Part shown: piece by piece, positions 28,190-36,788 of the stretch
How the letters are laid out: every line of letters begins with the position of its first letter
Position numbering within the stretch: the stretch's first letter is position 1
Assembly (NCBI RefSeq): GCF_001904725.1
Contig: NZ_MRCE01000024.1
Coordinates: 1 to 64,000 of the forward strand
DNA length: 64,000 nucleotides
From: Phormidium ambiguum IAM M-71
GTDB taxonomy: Bacteria > Cyanobacteriota > Cyanobacteriia > Cyanobacteriales > Aerosakkonemataceae
Direction of reading: 5' to 3'
The notes under the pieces: generated by a model
Databases searched by the model: none
Told to the model about the DNA's origin: nothing
What the model saw: the letters and a program-made list of their open reading frames with translations, nothing else
Position numbers and translations under genes: made by a program

Positions 28190-29992
28190 ATGAATAAGCG
28201 TCCCGAAATCTGGCTGTTCACAGGGTTTATTTTGACTATTATCCCAGCTTTTCTCATGGGGATATTAATTTATCAGAATGCTGTGAATATGCCATTTTGG
28301 GATGATTGGGAGATTAGCTTATTTTTAAATAGAATCTATCCTAAATATGAATTAACTTTACAAAATTGGTTAGCCCAAGCTAATGAAACAAGATATTTAT
28401 TCCCCCGGTTTATTTTTGTTGGTTTGGCTTATCTAAATAAATGGAACTGGGATATTAGATATCAAATGTGGGTTAGTTTAGCCCTAGCTTGTTTAGTTTC
28501 AATTAATGTATTTCGTTTAATTAAATGGACAATTAGTGAAAAATTATTCAAAGTGATATTTATCGCTATCCTTTGTAATATATTAATATTTTCCCCCGTT
28601 CAATATGAAAACTGGTTGTGGGGAATTCAGCTAATTGTATTTATGCCGATCGCTTGTGTAACTACTTGTTTAGTAATTATTTATTCAGGAATCTCTCGCA
28701 CAACTAAACTAATTTTATGTTTAATATTATGTACAATTAGTACTTTTTCTTATGCTAATGGAATGTTGAGTTGGGTAATTGTATTTCCCGCTTTAGCTAT
28801 TTCAAAAACTTGGCGCTGGCAAGATATTTTTCACCAAAAATGGTTGTATATACCTTGGATTGCTGGTTTTACAGCTAATATGGCTGTGTATTTTTATAAT
28901 TACCAAAAACCTTCGCAAACCCCAGGCTTGCTAGCTGGATTATTAAATCCTATAGAATCACTTCGCTACTTTCTTTCTTTTTTGGGCGCACCTTTAGCGT
29001 TAGGGATTCATAAGTTTGATTTGCAAGGTGAATATATCAGAAATAATATTACAATAGGCACGGTATTAATAATTTTGTTTGGTACAGCTTGGCTTTATTT
29101 ACTGAAACATATTCAGGAATCTAATTTAATTTATCGGATGACTGGATGGTTAGTAATTGGCTGTTACACAGTTATTAGTGGAATTATTACTGCATTAGGA
29201 AGAGTCGGGTTAGGTATTGAAACTTCTGTCGCGCCAAGATACATGACTTTTTCCGTATATTTACCTTTAGCATTAATTGGATTGATAGCAGTTATTTATG
29301 ATGATGCTAAAAATAGAGGCTATTTAGACAAAAATAAACAATTAATTAGTCAAATTATAATTGGAGTGTTATTAGTAAGTTTTTTTGGCCTAAATATTTT
29401 AATGAATGAATTTGCGATCGGTCAAATTCGTTGGGCAAAATTGGAACGTTTACACGCAAAAACTTGTTTGGCATTTGTCAATGTGGTGGTAGAGGAGAAA
29501 TGCTTAACAGAGAAGGTATATCCTAGACTTGAAGCAGTGAAAAAACTAGCTAAGATAGTTGATGAAAAAGATTTAATAGATACTAAGTTTATCTATTCTA
29601 GTAAAGCTCAAGATATTCAGGGAAAAAGCACTGCTAACGTTGATGGTTTGAGTTACGGTTGGCTGGATAAAGTTAGTCAAGTCAAAGATTTATATGTGGC
29701 TGGAGGATGGGCGAGATTACCAAAAAGAAAACAACCAGCAGATGCGGTATTGTTAACTTATGAAAAAGCGAAAGGTTATGATATAATATTCGCTATTTCT
29801 GATACAAGAATCCAAAGACCAGATGTTGTCAGTGCAACCAAAAACCAAGTATACTTGATGACTGGGTGGCAACGAACTTTTTCTGTTAGTAAATTACCAA
29901 AAGGGGTGCTCAAGATTAAAGCTTGGGCATTTGATACTGAAACAGGAAAAGCTTTTCAACTAGATGGCAGTCAACAAATTAACAATTTATGA
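28190..29992 (+). CDS. Polytopic membrane protein, GT-C glycosyltransferase-like (paralog 2)
   Basis: This 600-residue paralog of the protein at 24441-26264 has the same plan: the first span, then MPFWDDW in the first loop, NETRYLFPR, about ten spans, and the C-terminal soluble block VAGGWARLPKRKQPADAVLL. Sequence similarity extends from start to end, so the pair arose by gene duplication that now encloses the GT2 and methyltransferase genes. The ribosome site GAAGGAG lies 9-10 nt before the ATG. The stop overlaps rfbC as ATGA. A GT-C role is inference from topology and the acidic loop. Confidence 0.65.
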   Translation: MNKRPEIWLFTGFILTIIPAFLMGILIYQNAVNMPFWDDWEISLFLNRIYPKYELTLQNWLAQANETRYLFPRFIFVGLAYLNKWNWDIRYQMWVSLALACLVSINVFRLIKWTISEKLFKVIFIAILCNILIFSPVQYENWLWGIQLIVFMPIACVTTCLVIIYSGISRTTKLILCLILCTISTFSYANGMLSWVIVFPALAISKTWRWQDIFHQKWLYIPWIAGFTANMAVYFYNYQKPSQTPGLLAGLLNPIESLRYFLSFLGAPLALGIHKFDLQGEYIRNNITIGTVLIILFGTAWLYLLKHIQESNLIYRMTGWLVIGCYTVISGIITALGRVGLGIETSVAPRYMTFSVYLPLALIGLIAVIYDDAKNRGYLDKNKQLISQIIIGVLLVSFFGLNILMNEFAIGQIRWAKLERLHAKTCLAFVNVVVEEKCLTEKVYPRLEAVKKLAKIVDEKDLIDTKFIYSSKAQDIQGKSTANVDGLSYGWLDKVSQVKDLYVAGGWARLPKRKQPADAVLLTYEKAKGYDIIFAISDTRIQRPDVVSATKNQVYLMTGWQRTFSVSKLPKGVLKIKAWAFDTETGKAFQLDGSQQINNL

Positions 29993-30534
29993 AAGCTTTA
30001 GCTACTGAAATTCCTGATGTATTCCTGATAGAACCCCAAGTTTTTGGAGATAGTCGGGGTTTTTTCTTTGAAAGTTACAATCAGCAGAGTTTTTCCGAAA
30101 AAATTGGTGTTGATGTAAATTTTGTGCAAGATAATCACTCGCGTTCTGGTAAAAATGTGTTGCGGGGTTTGCATTACCAAATTGAACAAGCACAAGGAAA
30201 ATTAGTCCGGGTAGTGTCGGGAGAAATTTTTGATGTAGCGGTGGATATTAGAAAAAGTTCGCCGACTTTTGGACAATGGGTTGGTTATTTGTTGAGTGCA
30301 GAAAATAAGCAGCAGTTGTGGGTTCCCGCTGGTTTTGCTCATGGTTTTTTGGTAGTTTCAGAAATGGCGGAAGTTTTGTACAAAACTACTGATTATTATG
30401 CGCCACAACATGAAAGGTCAATTTTGTGGAACGATCCAGATTTAGCGATCGCATGGCCTTTAGAAGCTGAACCTATCTTATCAGCAAAAGACAAAGTTGG
30501 CCAGTTATTTAAAGAAGCAGAAGTATATCAATGA
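29989..30534 (+). CDS. rfbC: dTDP-4-dehydrorhamnose 3,5-epimerase
   Basis: This 181-residue RmlC cupin starts IPDVFLIEPQVFGDSRGFFFESYNQ in pieces recognisable to the family. The catalytic His lies in VLRGLHYQ, and the FDVAVDIRKSSPTFG strand and VPAGFAHGFLV follow. It epimerises dTDP-4-keto-6-deoxyglucose at C3 and C5, the third step to dTDP-L-rhamnose. It overlaps both neighbours by 4 nt, fixing it in the glycan operon. Confidence 0.93.
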   Translation: MKALATEIPDVFLIEPQVFGDSRGFFFESYNQQSFSEKIGVDVNFVQDNHSRSGKNVLRGLHYQIEQAQGKLVRVVSGEIFDVAVDIRKSSPTFGQWVGYLLSAENKQQLWVPAGFAHGFLVVSEMAEVLYKTTDYYAPQHERSILWNDPDLAIAWPLEAEPILSAKDKVGQLFKEAEVYQ

Positions 30535-31415
30535 AACGGATTTTAGTTACTGGGGTTAACGGTCAATTAGGGCAAGAATTAAGCGGTGTTCTTCCCAGTA
30601 TTGGCGAAGTTATTGGAGTCGGAAGGGCAGAATTAGATTTAACTCAGCCAGAGGCGATTCGTCAGTTGATTCAGGAAGTGAAACCTGATTTTATAGTGAA
30701 TTCTGCGGCGTACACTGCTGTTGATAAAGCAGAAAGTGAACCAGAATTAGCCAATGCGATAAATGCGATCGCGCCTGGTATCATAGCAGAAGAATGTGAA
30801 AAATTATCAATTCCTTTAATTTACGTTTCCACTGATTACGTTTTTGATGGGCGCAAAAGTTCGCCTTATCAAGATACAGATTCCACCAATCCCTTGAGTG
30901 TTTATGGTAAAACTAAACTCGCTGGGGAAATTGCGATTCAAAACAACTGCCAAAATTATATTATTTTGCGAACTGCTTGGGTTTATGGCGTAGGTGGCAA
31001 AGGAAATTTTGTCAAAACTATGCTGAGATTGGGGAAAGATAGACCAGAAATTCGGGTAGTTGCAGATCAAATTGGTAGTCCAACTTATACTTTAGATTTA
31101 GCCAATGCAATTACGCAATTAATTACCCTGTTTCAGCCAGAAATTGCGGGAATATATAGTTATACAAATAGTGGCGTTGCTAGTTGGTATGACTTTGCAG
31201 TTGCTATTTTTGAAGAAGCCAATTTATTAGGTTGGGATTTGCAAATTCAGCGAGTAATTCCGATTACTACACCTGAATATCCTACTCCCGCCACTCGTCC
31301 AGCATATTCAGTGCTTGCTGGTGAGAAAATATCAAAAGTGTTGGGAACTTTTGCCCCTCACTGGCGGCTGGGATTGAGAAAAATGTTAACCGAACTATAC
31401 ACTATTAGCGTATGA
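30531..31415 (+). CDS. rfbD: dTDP-4-dehydrorhamnose reductase
   Basis: This 294-residue short-chain dehydrogenase-like enzyme has the N-terminal NAD(P) motif VTGVNGQLGQEL, then NSAAYTAVDKAE. The catalytic STDYVFDG and YGKTKLAGE (Tyr-x-x-x-Lys) follow. It reduces the 4-keto group to give dTDP-L-rhamnose, the last step of the pathway. It overlaps rfbC and rfbA by 4 nt each. Confidence 0.93.
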   Translation: MKRILVTGVNGQLGQELSGVLPSIGEVIGVGRAELDLTQPEAIRQLIQEVKPDFIVNSAAYTAVDKAESEPELANAINAIAPGIIAEECEKLSIPLIYVSTDYVFDGRKSSPYQDTDSTNPLSVYGKTKLAGEIAIQNNCQNYIILRTAWVYGVGGKGNFVKTMLRLGKDRPEIRVVADQIGSPTYTLDLANAITQLITLFQPEIAGIYSYTNSGVASWYDFAVAIFEEANLLGWDLQIQRVIPITTPEYPTPATRPAYSVLAGEKISKVLGTFAPHWRLGLRKMLTELYTISV

Positions 31416-32488
31416 AAGCATTAATTTTGTCTGGTGGTAAAGGAACAAGACTTAGACCTCTGACTTATACAGGTGCGAAACAACTTGTTCCGGTGGCAAA
31501 TAAACCAATTCTTTGGTATGGAATTGAAGGAATTGTAGCGGCGGGAATTACGGATATTGGGATTATTATTAGCCCGGAAACTGGGGAAGAGGTAAAGGCG
31601 AAGACGGGAAATGGCGATCGCTTTGGTGCTAAGATTACTTATATTTTGCAAGATAAACCTGCTGGTTTAGCTCATGCGGTAAAAATTGCTCAACCATTTT
31701 TAGAAGATTCACCCTTTATTATGTATTTGGGTGACAACTTAATTCAAAGCGATTTACATTTGTTTCTTGATAGGTTTAACAATCAACAAACAGATGCTTT
31801 AATTTTGTTAAGAGAAGTTCCTAATCCCACCGCTTTTGGGGTGGCACAAGTTGATGAAAATGGGCGAGTTTTGCATTTAGTAGAAAAACCGAAAGTTCCG
31901 CCATCTAATTTAGCATTGGTGGGAATTTACTTTTTTGCTAAGACTATACATGATGCGATCGCAAATATTCAACCCTCCGCTAGAGGCGAATTAGAAATTA
32001 CCGATGCCATTCAATACTTAATTAGCCAACACAAAAAAGTCGAAGCTTGTCAATTAGAAGGTTGGTGGTTAGATACCGGGAAAAAAGACGATTTACTTGA
32101 AGCAAATCGGATTATTCTGGATACAACTTGCTTAACAGCATCGGTTTTAGGTGAAGTAGATGAAAAAAGTCAAGTAATTGGTAGAGTACAAATTGGCACT
32201 GGTACTAAATTAGTTAATTGTACCGTGCGTGGGCCTGTGACGATCGGCAGCGATTGTTATTTAGAAAATTGTTTTGTCGGCCCTTACAGCAGCATTGGCA
32301 ATAATGTTAACCTAATCGATGTAGAAATCGACCATAGTGTAATTTTACAGGGTGCTAAAGTAATAGAAATTCATCAACGAATTGTTGATAGCGTAATTGG
32401 ACAGCGAGTGCAATTAATTGCCGCACCACAACGTCCAAAAGCCTTAAGATTTATGATTGGTGATGACAGTCAAATTGAGTTAACATGA
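31412..32488 (+). CDS. rfbA: Glucose-1-phosphate thymidylyltransferase, long form
   Basis: This 358-residue protein has the nucleotidyltransferase signature LILSGGKGTRLRPLTYTGAK at its N-terminus, and then YLGDNLI, FGVAQVDENGRV and VEKPK. It is about 65 residues longer than the short RmlA and ends in a left-handed beta-helix (GPVTIGSDCYLENCFVGPYS), as in the archaeal/cyanobacterial long form. It makes dTDP-glucose from glucose 1-phosphate and dTTP. Since rfbB (the 4,6-dehydratase) is missing, a copy must lie outside this window. Confidence 0.88.
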   Translation: MKALILSGGKGTRLRPLTYTGAKQLVPVANKPILWYGIEGIVAAGITDIGIIISPETGEEVKAKTGNGDRFGAKITYILQDKPAGLAHAVKIAQPFLEDSPFIMYLGDNLIQSDLHLFLDRFNNQQTDALILLREVPNPTAFGVAQVDENGRVLHLVEKPKVPPSNLALVGIYFFAKTIHDAIANIQPSARGELEITDAIQYLISQHKKVEACQLEGWWLDTGKKDDLLEANRIILDTTCLTASVLGEVDEKSQVIGRVQIGTGTKLVNCTVRGPVTIGSDCYLENCFVGPYSSIGNNVNLIDVEIDHSVILQGAKVIEIHQRIVDSVIGQRVQLIAAPQRPKALRFMIGDDSQIELT

Positions 32489-33330
32489 TCTACCTTTTGG
32501 CAATTAACTATTATTCCAGCCAGTTAATTGCCAAATTAATTAACTCAATTTATCCTAATCAAGCTGTTGAGTATCAAATTATTATCGTCAACAATTCTCC
32601 AGAAGATAAATCTATTCAGGATTTAAAAACTGACAAAGTTGTAATTCTGGAATCAGGAGAAAATCTCGGTTTTGGCAAAGCGTGTAATTTAGGATTAGAC
32701 TGGATTTATCAGCAAAATCAACAAGCAATTGTTTGGCTGATAAATCCAGACGCTTATTTATTACCCGCAGCACTAGAAAAAGTTTCAGCATTTTTTCAAA
32801 ACTATCCCGAACTCTCTATTTTGGGTACAATTATTTACACCACGACTGGCGATATTTGGTTCGCTGGCGGTGAATTTATCCCCCAAAATGGGGCAATTAT
32901 TCCTAAAACAATTGACCGTCAAAATTCCCAATTTCCGTATTTAAAAACCCATTGGGTTAGCGGGTGTAGTTTATTAATAAATCTCCAAAAATTTCCAGTC
33001 TGTCCACAATTCGATCCAGAATATTTTTTATATTACGAAGACTTTGATTTTTGTCAACGTTATAATAAACAAGGACATTTAATAGCCATTACTAATCAAA
33101 TTGGCGTAGTTCATCAACCTTCGGCAATAACTAATAAAAATACGTTTTTAAAATTTCAGCATAGTACTTACAGCTATTTACTGACTCTCGAAAAATACAC
33201 AAGTAAAAGAGTCCTAATATTCAGATTCATCCGTCTGCTTTTAAATGCGATATACTTAATTCCACTGAAACCAAAAGTTGCCTTGGGAAAATTTGCAGGA
33301 ATATCGCTTTATTTAAGGAGAGGATTTTAA
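32485..33330 (+). CDS. Glycosyltransferase family 2 (rhamnosyltransferase-like)
   Basis: This 281-residue GT-A enzyme has IIIVNNSPEDKS, ENLGFGKACNLGL and the DxD-like INPDAYLLP. HWVSGCSLLI and YYEDFDFCQRYNKQGH follow, a pattern typical of the WbbL-like rhamnosyltransferases. This fits the preceding dTDP-rhamnose genes. It is soluble with a weakly hydrophobic tail, probably peripheral to the inner membrane. The start overlaps the rfbA stop by 4 nt. The exact linkage is unknown. Confidence 0.8.
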   Translation: MIYLLAINYYSSQLIAKLINSIYPNQAVEYQIIIVNNSPEDKSIQDLKTDKVVILESGENLGFGKACNLGLDWIYQQNQQAIVWLINPDAYLLPAALEKVSAFFQNYPELSILGTIIYTTTGDIWFAGGEFIPQNGAIIPKTIDRQNSQFPYLKTHWVSGCSLLINLQKFPVCPQFDPEYFLYYEDFDFCQRYNKQGHLIAITNQIGVVHQPSAITNKNTFLKFQHSTYSYLLTLEKYTSKRVLIFRFIRLLLNAIYLIPLKPKVALGKFAGISLYLRRGF

Positions 33331-33331
33331 C

Positions 33332-34405
33332 TTGGCAAACGAACTACTAATAAATTTAGCATTTTTAATGGCTAAACCAACGGGGATTAGTACCTACGCC
33401 TTTAATCTTTTCCCCCATTTAAAACCCCTCAATCCGACTTTGTTATCTAACCGAAATATCCCAGATTTTAACTGTTATCCAGTACCATCGAACTTAACAC
33501 CGGAACAAGGAACCAAAGGTAACTTTTCTCGCATTTTATGGACACAGTTACAACTGCCAAAAATTTATCAAAAACTGCAAGCTAAACTCTTATTTTCGCC
33601 TTTACCAGAAGCACCAATTTATTCTGGTTGTCGCTATGTTTTGACAGTTCATGATTTAATTCCCTTGCGATTTCCTAGACGATTTTCGCCTTTAACTAAT
33701 TACAATCGTTATCTTTTACCTTTGGTATTACAGCAAGCAGAACATATTCTTTGTGATTCTGTTTCAACTGCTAATGATGTAATGAAATTTTACCGCATTC
33801 CCGAACGGAAAGTTACGCCAGTTTTGTTAGCCTATAATGAAACGCACTTTCGATTTTTAGATTTGCCAAAGCGCAATTACTTTTTATATATTGGTAGACA
33901 CGATCCTTATAAAAATATTAACGGATTAATTACAGCTTTTGCTAACTTACCTAATAGAAGTGATTATGAATTATGGATAGCTGGTTCGGTTGATGAACGC
34001 TTTACTCCCACATTGAAAGCAGCAGTAACTCAGTTAGGAATCAGTAATCAAGTCAAGTTTTTAGAATACGTTCCTTATAGTGAATTACCGACAATAATTA
34101 ATCAAGCAATTGCTTTAGTTTTTCCAAGTTTTTGGGAAGGTTTTGGACTTCCGGTATTAGAAGCAATGGCTTGTGGAACTCCGGTAATTGCTTCCAATGT
34201 TTCCTCTTTACCAGAAGCAGCAGGGGATGCGGCGATTTTAGTTAATCCTTATAATGTGGGAGAAATTACCGAAGCAATGCAAAGTTTGGCTAATGATGAA
34301 AGTTTGCAGATGCGTTTGCGGGAAGCTGGTTTTTTAAGATGCAAATTATTTAGTTGGGAGAAAACAGGAGAAGCGACGGCGGAGGTGTTGCGAAAATTTG
34401 TTTAA
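33332..34405 (+). CDS. Glycosyltransferase family 4
   Basis: The TTG start at 33332 is supported by AAGGAGAGG about 8 nt before it; the next ATG is at 33368. This 357-residue GT-B protein shows [30 protein letters not shown], and the nucleotide-sugar block [19 protein letters not shown], with the [12 protein letters not shown] end. Rhamnosyl- or mannosyltransferases are typical. It is the last gene of the ATGA-linked chain and is separated from the following small membrane protein by 81 nt. Confidence 0.85.
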   Translation: MANELLINLAFLMAKPTGISTYAFNLFPHLKPLNPTLLSNRNIPDFNCYPVPSNLTPEQGTKGNFSRILWTQLQLPKIYQKLQAKLLFSPLPEAPIYSGCRYVLTVHDLIPLRFPRRFSPLTNYNRYLLPLVLQQAEHILCDSVSTANDVMKFYRIPERKVTPVLLAYNETHFRFLDLPKRNYFLYIGRHDPYKNINGLITAFANLPNRSDYELWIAGSVDERFTPTLKAAVTQLGISNQVKFLEYVPYSELPTIINQAIALVFPSFWEGFGLPVLEAMACGTPVIASNVSSLPEAAGDAAILVNPYNVGEITEAMQSLANDESLQMRLREAGFLRCKLFSWEKTGEATAEVLRKFV

Positions 34406-34486
34406 AATTATTAGGAGTAGGTTGTTAATCGATAAGATTCCTCTTTAATCAGGGAGAAGAATGAAGCTGACTATCCAGAGGAACCA

Positions 34487-34810
34487 ATGATTCAATCAAT
34501 GTTATTTTTCGTCCTAGCAGGACTTTGTGAAATTGGTGGTGGTTATTTAGTTTGGTTGGCACTTCGGGAAGGAAAGAGTATTTGGCTAGCCTTGATTGGG
34601 GTTGTGATACTTGGTTTATATGGGGCAGTTCCGACTCTACAACCTACTCATTTTGGCCGTGCTTATGCAGCGTATGGCGGTGTTTTTGTTGCGTTGTCGA
34701 TTTTATGGGGTTGGTTAGTCGATCGTGTTAGTCCTGATAAATTTGACTTGTTGGGTGGTTGGATTGTATTACTGGGCGTTTTAGTCATCATGTATGCTCC
34801 CAGAGGCTAA
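34487..34810 (+). CDS. YnfA/UPF0060 family small membrane protein
   Basis: This 107-residue protein has four hydrophobic helices and the family motifs [33 protein letters not shown] and [16 protein letters not shown]0060 proteins resemble small multidrug transporters, but the transport activity is not established. The ATG at 34487 has AGAGGA upstream. It is followed by a strong terminator, so it is probably a single-gene unit or the end of the cluster. Confidence 0.88.
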   Translation: MIQSMLFFVLAGLCEIGGGYLVWLALREGKSIWLALIGVVILGLYGAVPTLQPTHFGRAYAAYGGVFVALSILWGWLVDRVSPDKFDLLGGWIVLLGVLVIMYAPRG

Positions 34811-34862
34811 AAAAAATGGTAAAAAAATTTTTTGAATATAAAACTTTTGAATATAAAACCTT

Positions 34863-34893
34863 TTAGTTTAGTAGTCCTACTAAACTAATTTTT
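34863..34893 (+). terminator. Rho-independent terminator after the YnfA-like gene
   Basis: Twelve-base arms TTAGTTTAGTAG and CTACTAAACTAA with a 2-nt loop are followed by TTTTTAT. A perfect stem with a U-run makes this the cleanest terminator in the window. Confidence 0.85.
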
Positions 34894-34988
34894 ATCCTCG
34901 CCATGAATTGCCCTGCCTGTTCCCCCGCACCCTTGCCCTCTTTTGTGATATGTAAGAGAACGAAAGATAGTCAAGGGAAAGTATAGAG

Positions 34989-35669
34989 ATGGCGAGAGTT
35001 CAGCCAGAAATTGACATTGCGCCATTTATTGACCATGCGCTGCTAAATCCCACTGCCACCCCAGAGCAAGTTAGGCAGTGGTGCGAAGAAGCAGAAAGAT
35101 ACAACTTTGCGTCAGTTTGCGTTTATCCTACCCATGTACGACTAGCCGTAGAATTACTCCAGAACAAAAAACCCAAAGTCTGTACAGTCATAGGTTTTCC
35201 TTCCGGTGCTACCACATCCGCAGTCAAACTCTACGAAGCGCAAGAAGCTGTAGAAAATGGAGCTACTGAGTTAGATGTAGTAATTAATCTTGGCTGGTTA
35301 AAAAGTGGTCAAACAGAGGCAGTCCATCGAGAAATTGCCGAAATTTGTGAAGAGACAGGTCAAGTAGTCAAGGTAATTTTAGAAACCGCACTATTGACAG
35401 ATGCTGAAAAACGACTATCGGCAGAGGTATGTATGGATGCGGGAGCAGCATACTTGAAAACAAGTACAGGGTGGTACACTGGTGCCACAGTTGCCGATGT
35501 CAGACTCCTGAAAGAAATTACTAAAGGTAGCGTAGGCATTAAAGCATCAGGGGGCATTCGTACTTTAGAGCAAGCCGTTGACCTAATTATGGCAGGAGCA
35601 ACTCGCTTGGGTACTTCTCGCGGTGTGGAATTACTTCGGCAACGCGATAACCTGGAAGAAGAGGAATAG
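34989..35669 (+). CDS. deoC: Deoxyribose-phosphate aldolase
   Basis: This 226-residue TIM-barrel enzyme cleaves 2-deoxyribose 5-phosphate to glyceraldehyde 3-phosphate and acetaldehyde. Key segments are [36 protein letters not shown] (catalytic Asp) and [10 protein letters not shown], with the Schiff-base Lys at about 156. [11 protein letters not shown] carries the second Lys at about 185. The last eight codons encode acidic residues. It stands alone; a G-rich repeat region separates it from recO. Confidence 0.93.
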   Translation: MARVQPEIDIAPFIDHALLNPTATPEQVRQWCEEAERYNFASVCVYPTHVRLAVELLQNKKPKVCTVIGFPSGATTSAVKLYEAQEAVENGATELDVVINLGWLKSGQTEAVHREIAEICEETGQVVKVILETALLTDAEKRLSAEVCMDAGAAYLKTSTGWYTGATVADVRLLKEITKGSVGIKASGGIRTLEQAVDLIMAGATRLGTSRGVELLRQRDNLEEEE

Positions 35670-35852
35670 GGAGCAGGGGGGCAGAGGGGCAGAGGGGCAG
35701 AGGGGCAGGGGAGCAAGGGGGCAGGGGGGCAGGGGAGAAATAACTCAGTTAGCGTTTCTACTCTCCCCACTTGTCTTACCTCCCCACTTCTTCACCTCTT
35801 CCTCCCAGTCCCCAGTCCCCAGTCCCTAGTCCCCAGTCCCTAGTCCTAGTTC
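35670..35852. repeat. G-rich and C-rich low-complexity tracts
   Basis: A run of GGGGCAGAGGGGCAGA-type units (35672-35735) is followed by CCCAGTCCCTAGTCCC-type units (about 35806-35848). They are purine- and pyrimidine-rich on opposite strands and could pair or form unusual structures. No open reading frame in this stretch looks real. A similar pair lies at 39775-39878. Confidence 0.7.
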
Positions 35853-35861
35853 CCTAATTTA

Positions 35862-36782
35862 ATGAGTAGAACGTATAAAGCAACTGGTATAAATCTTAAA
35901 AGTATGCCGTTAGGTGAGACAGACCGCTTGTTAACGATTTTGACAAGGGAGTTTGGCTTAATTCAGGCGGTGGCACCTGGGGCGCGGAAGCATCACTCGA
36001 AGCTGGGTGGGAGGAGTGAGTTGTTTGTGGTGAATGAATTGTTGATTGCGAATGGGCGATCGCTAGATAAAATAACTCAAGCTGAAACTGTAGAAACCTA
36101 TCCTAAGCTAGGTGATAATCTGCTGAAACTTACAGCCAGTCAATACCTAGCGGAACTAGTACTTTGCCACGCCTTGAGCGAACAATCGCAAGAAGAACTG
36201 TTTTGTTTATTGACAGAACACTTGAGACGCATTGAGCAAATTCCGAAAATAACCGTCAATCGGTCTTTAATTGTCTTAGCGTATCTTGCCCATGCTGTGT
36301 TTCATACTTTAGCTCTTGCTGGAATTGCACCTCAAGTCCGCCGTTGTTGCCTAACTCAGCAACCTTTAACACCAGATTTGCAAACTCCAGAATGGCGAGT
36401 TGGTTTTAGTAACGCGGCTGGAGGTATAGTCAATTTACTAGCGTTAGCTCGATTAAGAACTGACAACAAAGAAAATTTAAAGCTCAAAATTCCAAATTCC
36501 AAATTTAAAGATTCCCACGTTCCGACAGCTTTTACAGAACAAAAGGAGATACCCAAAATCGATGCTCAACTTTCTGCCCACGAATTATCTTTATTTCAGC
36601 AGTTAGCAAATCCTGAACTGCCGCCAGTTGCTGAAAATGTAGCTGATGGTTTTTTTCATCAATCCAACTGGCTATCTGTGGAAAAAGTTTTACGCCAGTA
36701 TAGTCAATTTCATTTTGGACGGCTGATTCGATCGGCTGTTTTAATGGATACTTATTTAAATTCCCTGTCCACTTCCTCTTGA
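35862..36782 (+). CDS. recO: DNA repair protein RecO
   Basis: This 306-residue protein has an N-terminal OB-fold, with [20 protein letters not shown] and [13 protein letters not shown] helical C-terminal domain follows, with the CCLTQQPL cysteine region at about residues 161-168. RecO helps RecR load RecA on SSB-coated single-stranded DNA in gap repair. An AT-rich insertion at about residues 205-219 ([14 protein letters not shown]) looks like an intergenic repeat taken into the reading frame. The gene ends 6 nt before the MFS gene. Confidence 0.85.
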   Translation: MSRTYKATGINLKSMPLGETDRLLTILTREFGLIQAVAPGARKHHSKLGGRSELFVVNELLIANGRSLDKITQAETVETYPKLGDNLLKLTASQYLAELVLCHALSEQSQEELFCLLTEHLRRIEQIPKITVNRSLIVLAYLAHAVFHTLALAGIAPQVRRCCLTQQPLTPDLQTPEWRVGFSNAAGGIVNLLALARLRTDNKENLKLKIPNSKFKDSHVPTAFTEQKEIPKIDAQLSAHELSLFQQLANPELPPVAENVADGFFHQSNWLSVEKVLRQYSQFHFGRLIRSAVLMDTYLNSLSTSS

Positions 36783-36788
36783 TAAATC

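Noticed and set aside
35670-35852. Frames on both strands over the G-rich tract
   Set aside because: The composition reflects the repeat itself (runs of Gly/Arg or Pro/Ser/Leu), and one is antisense to deoC.
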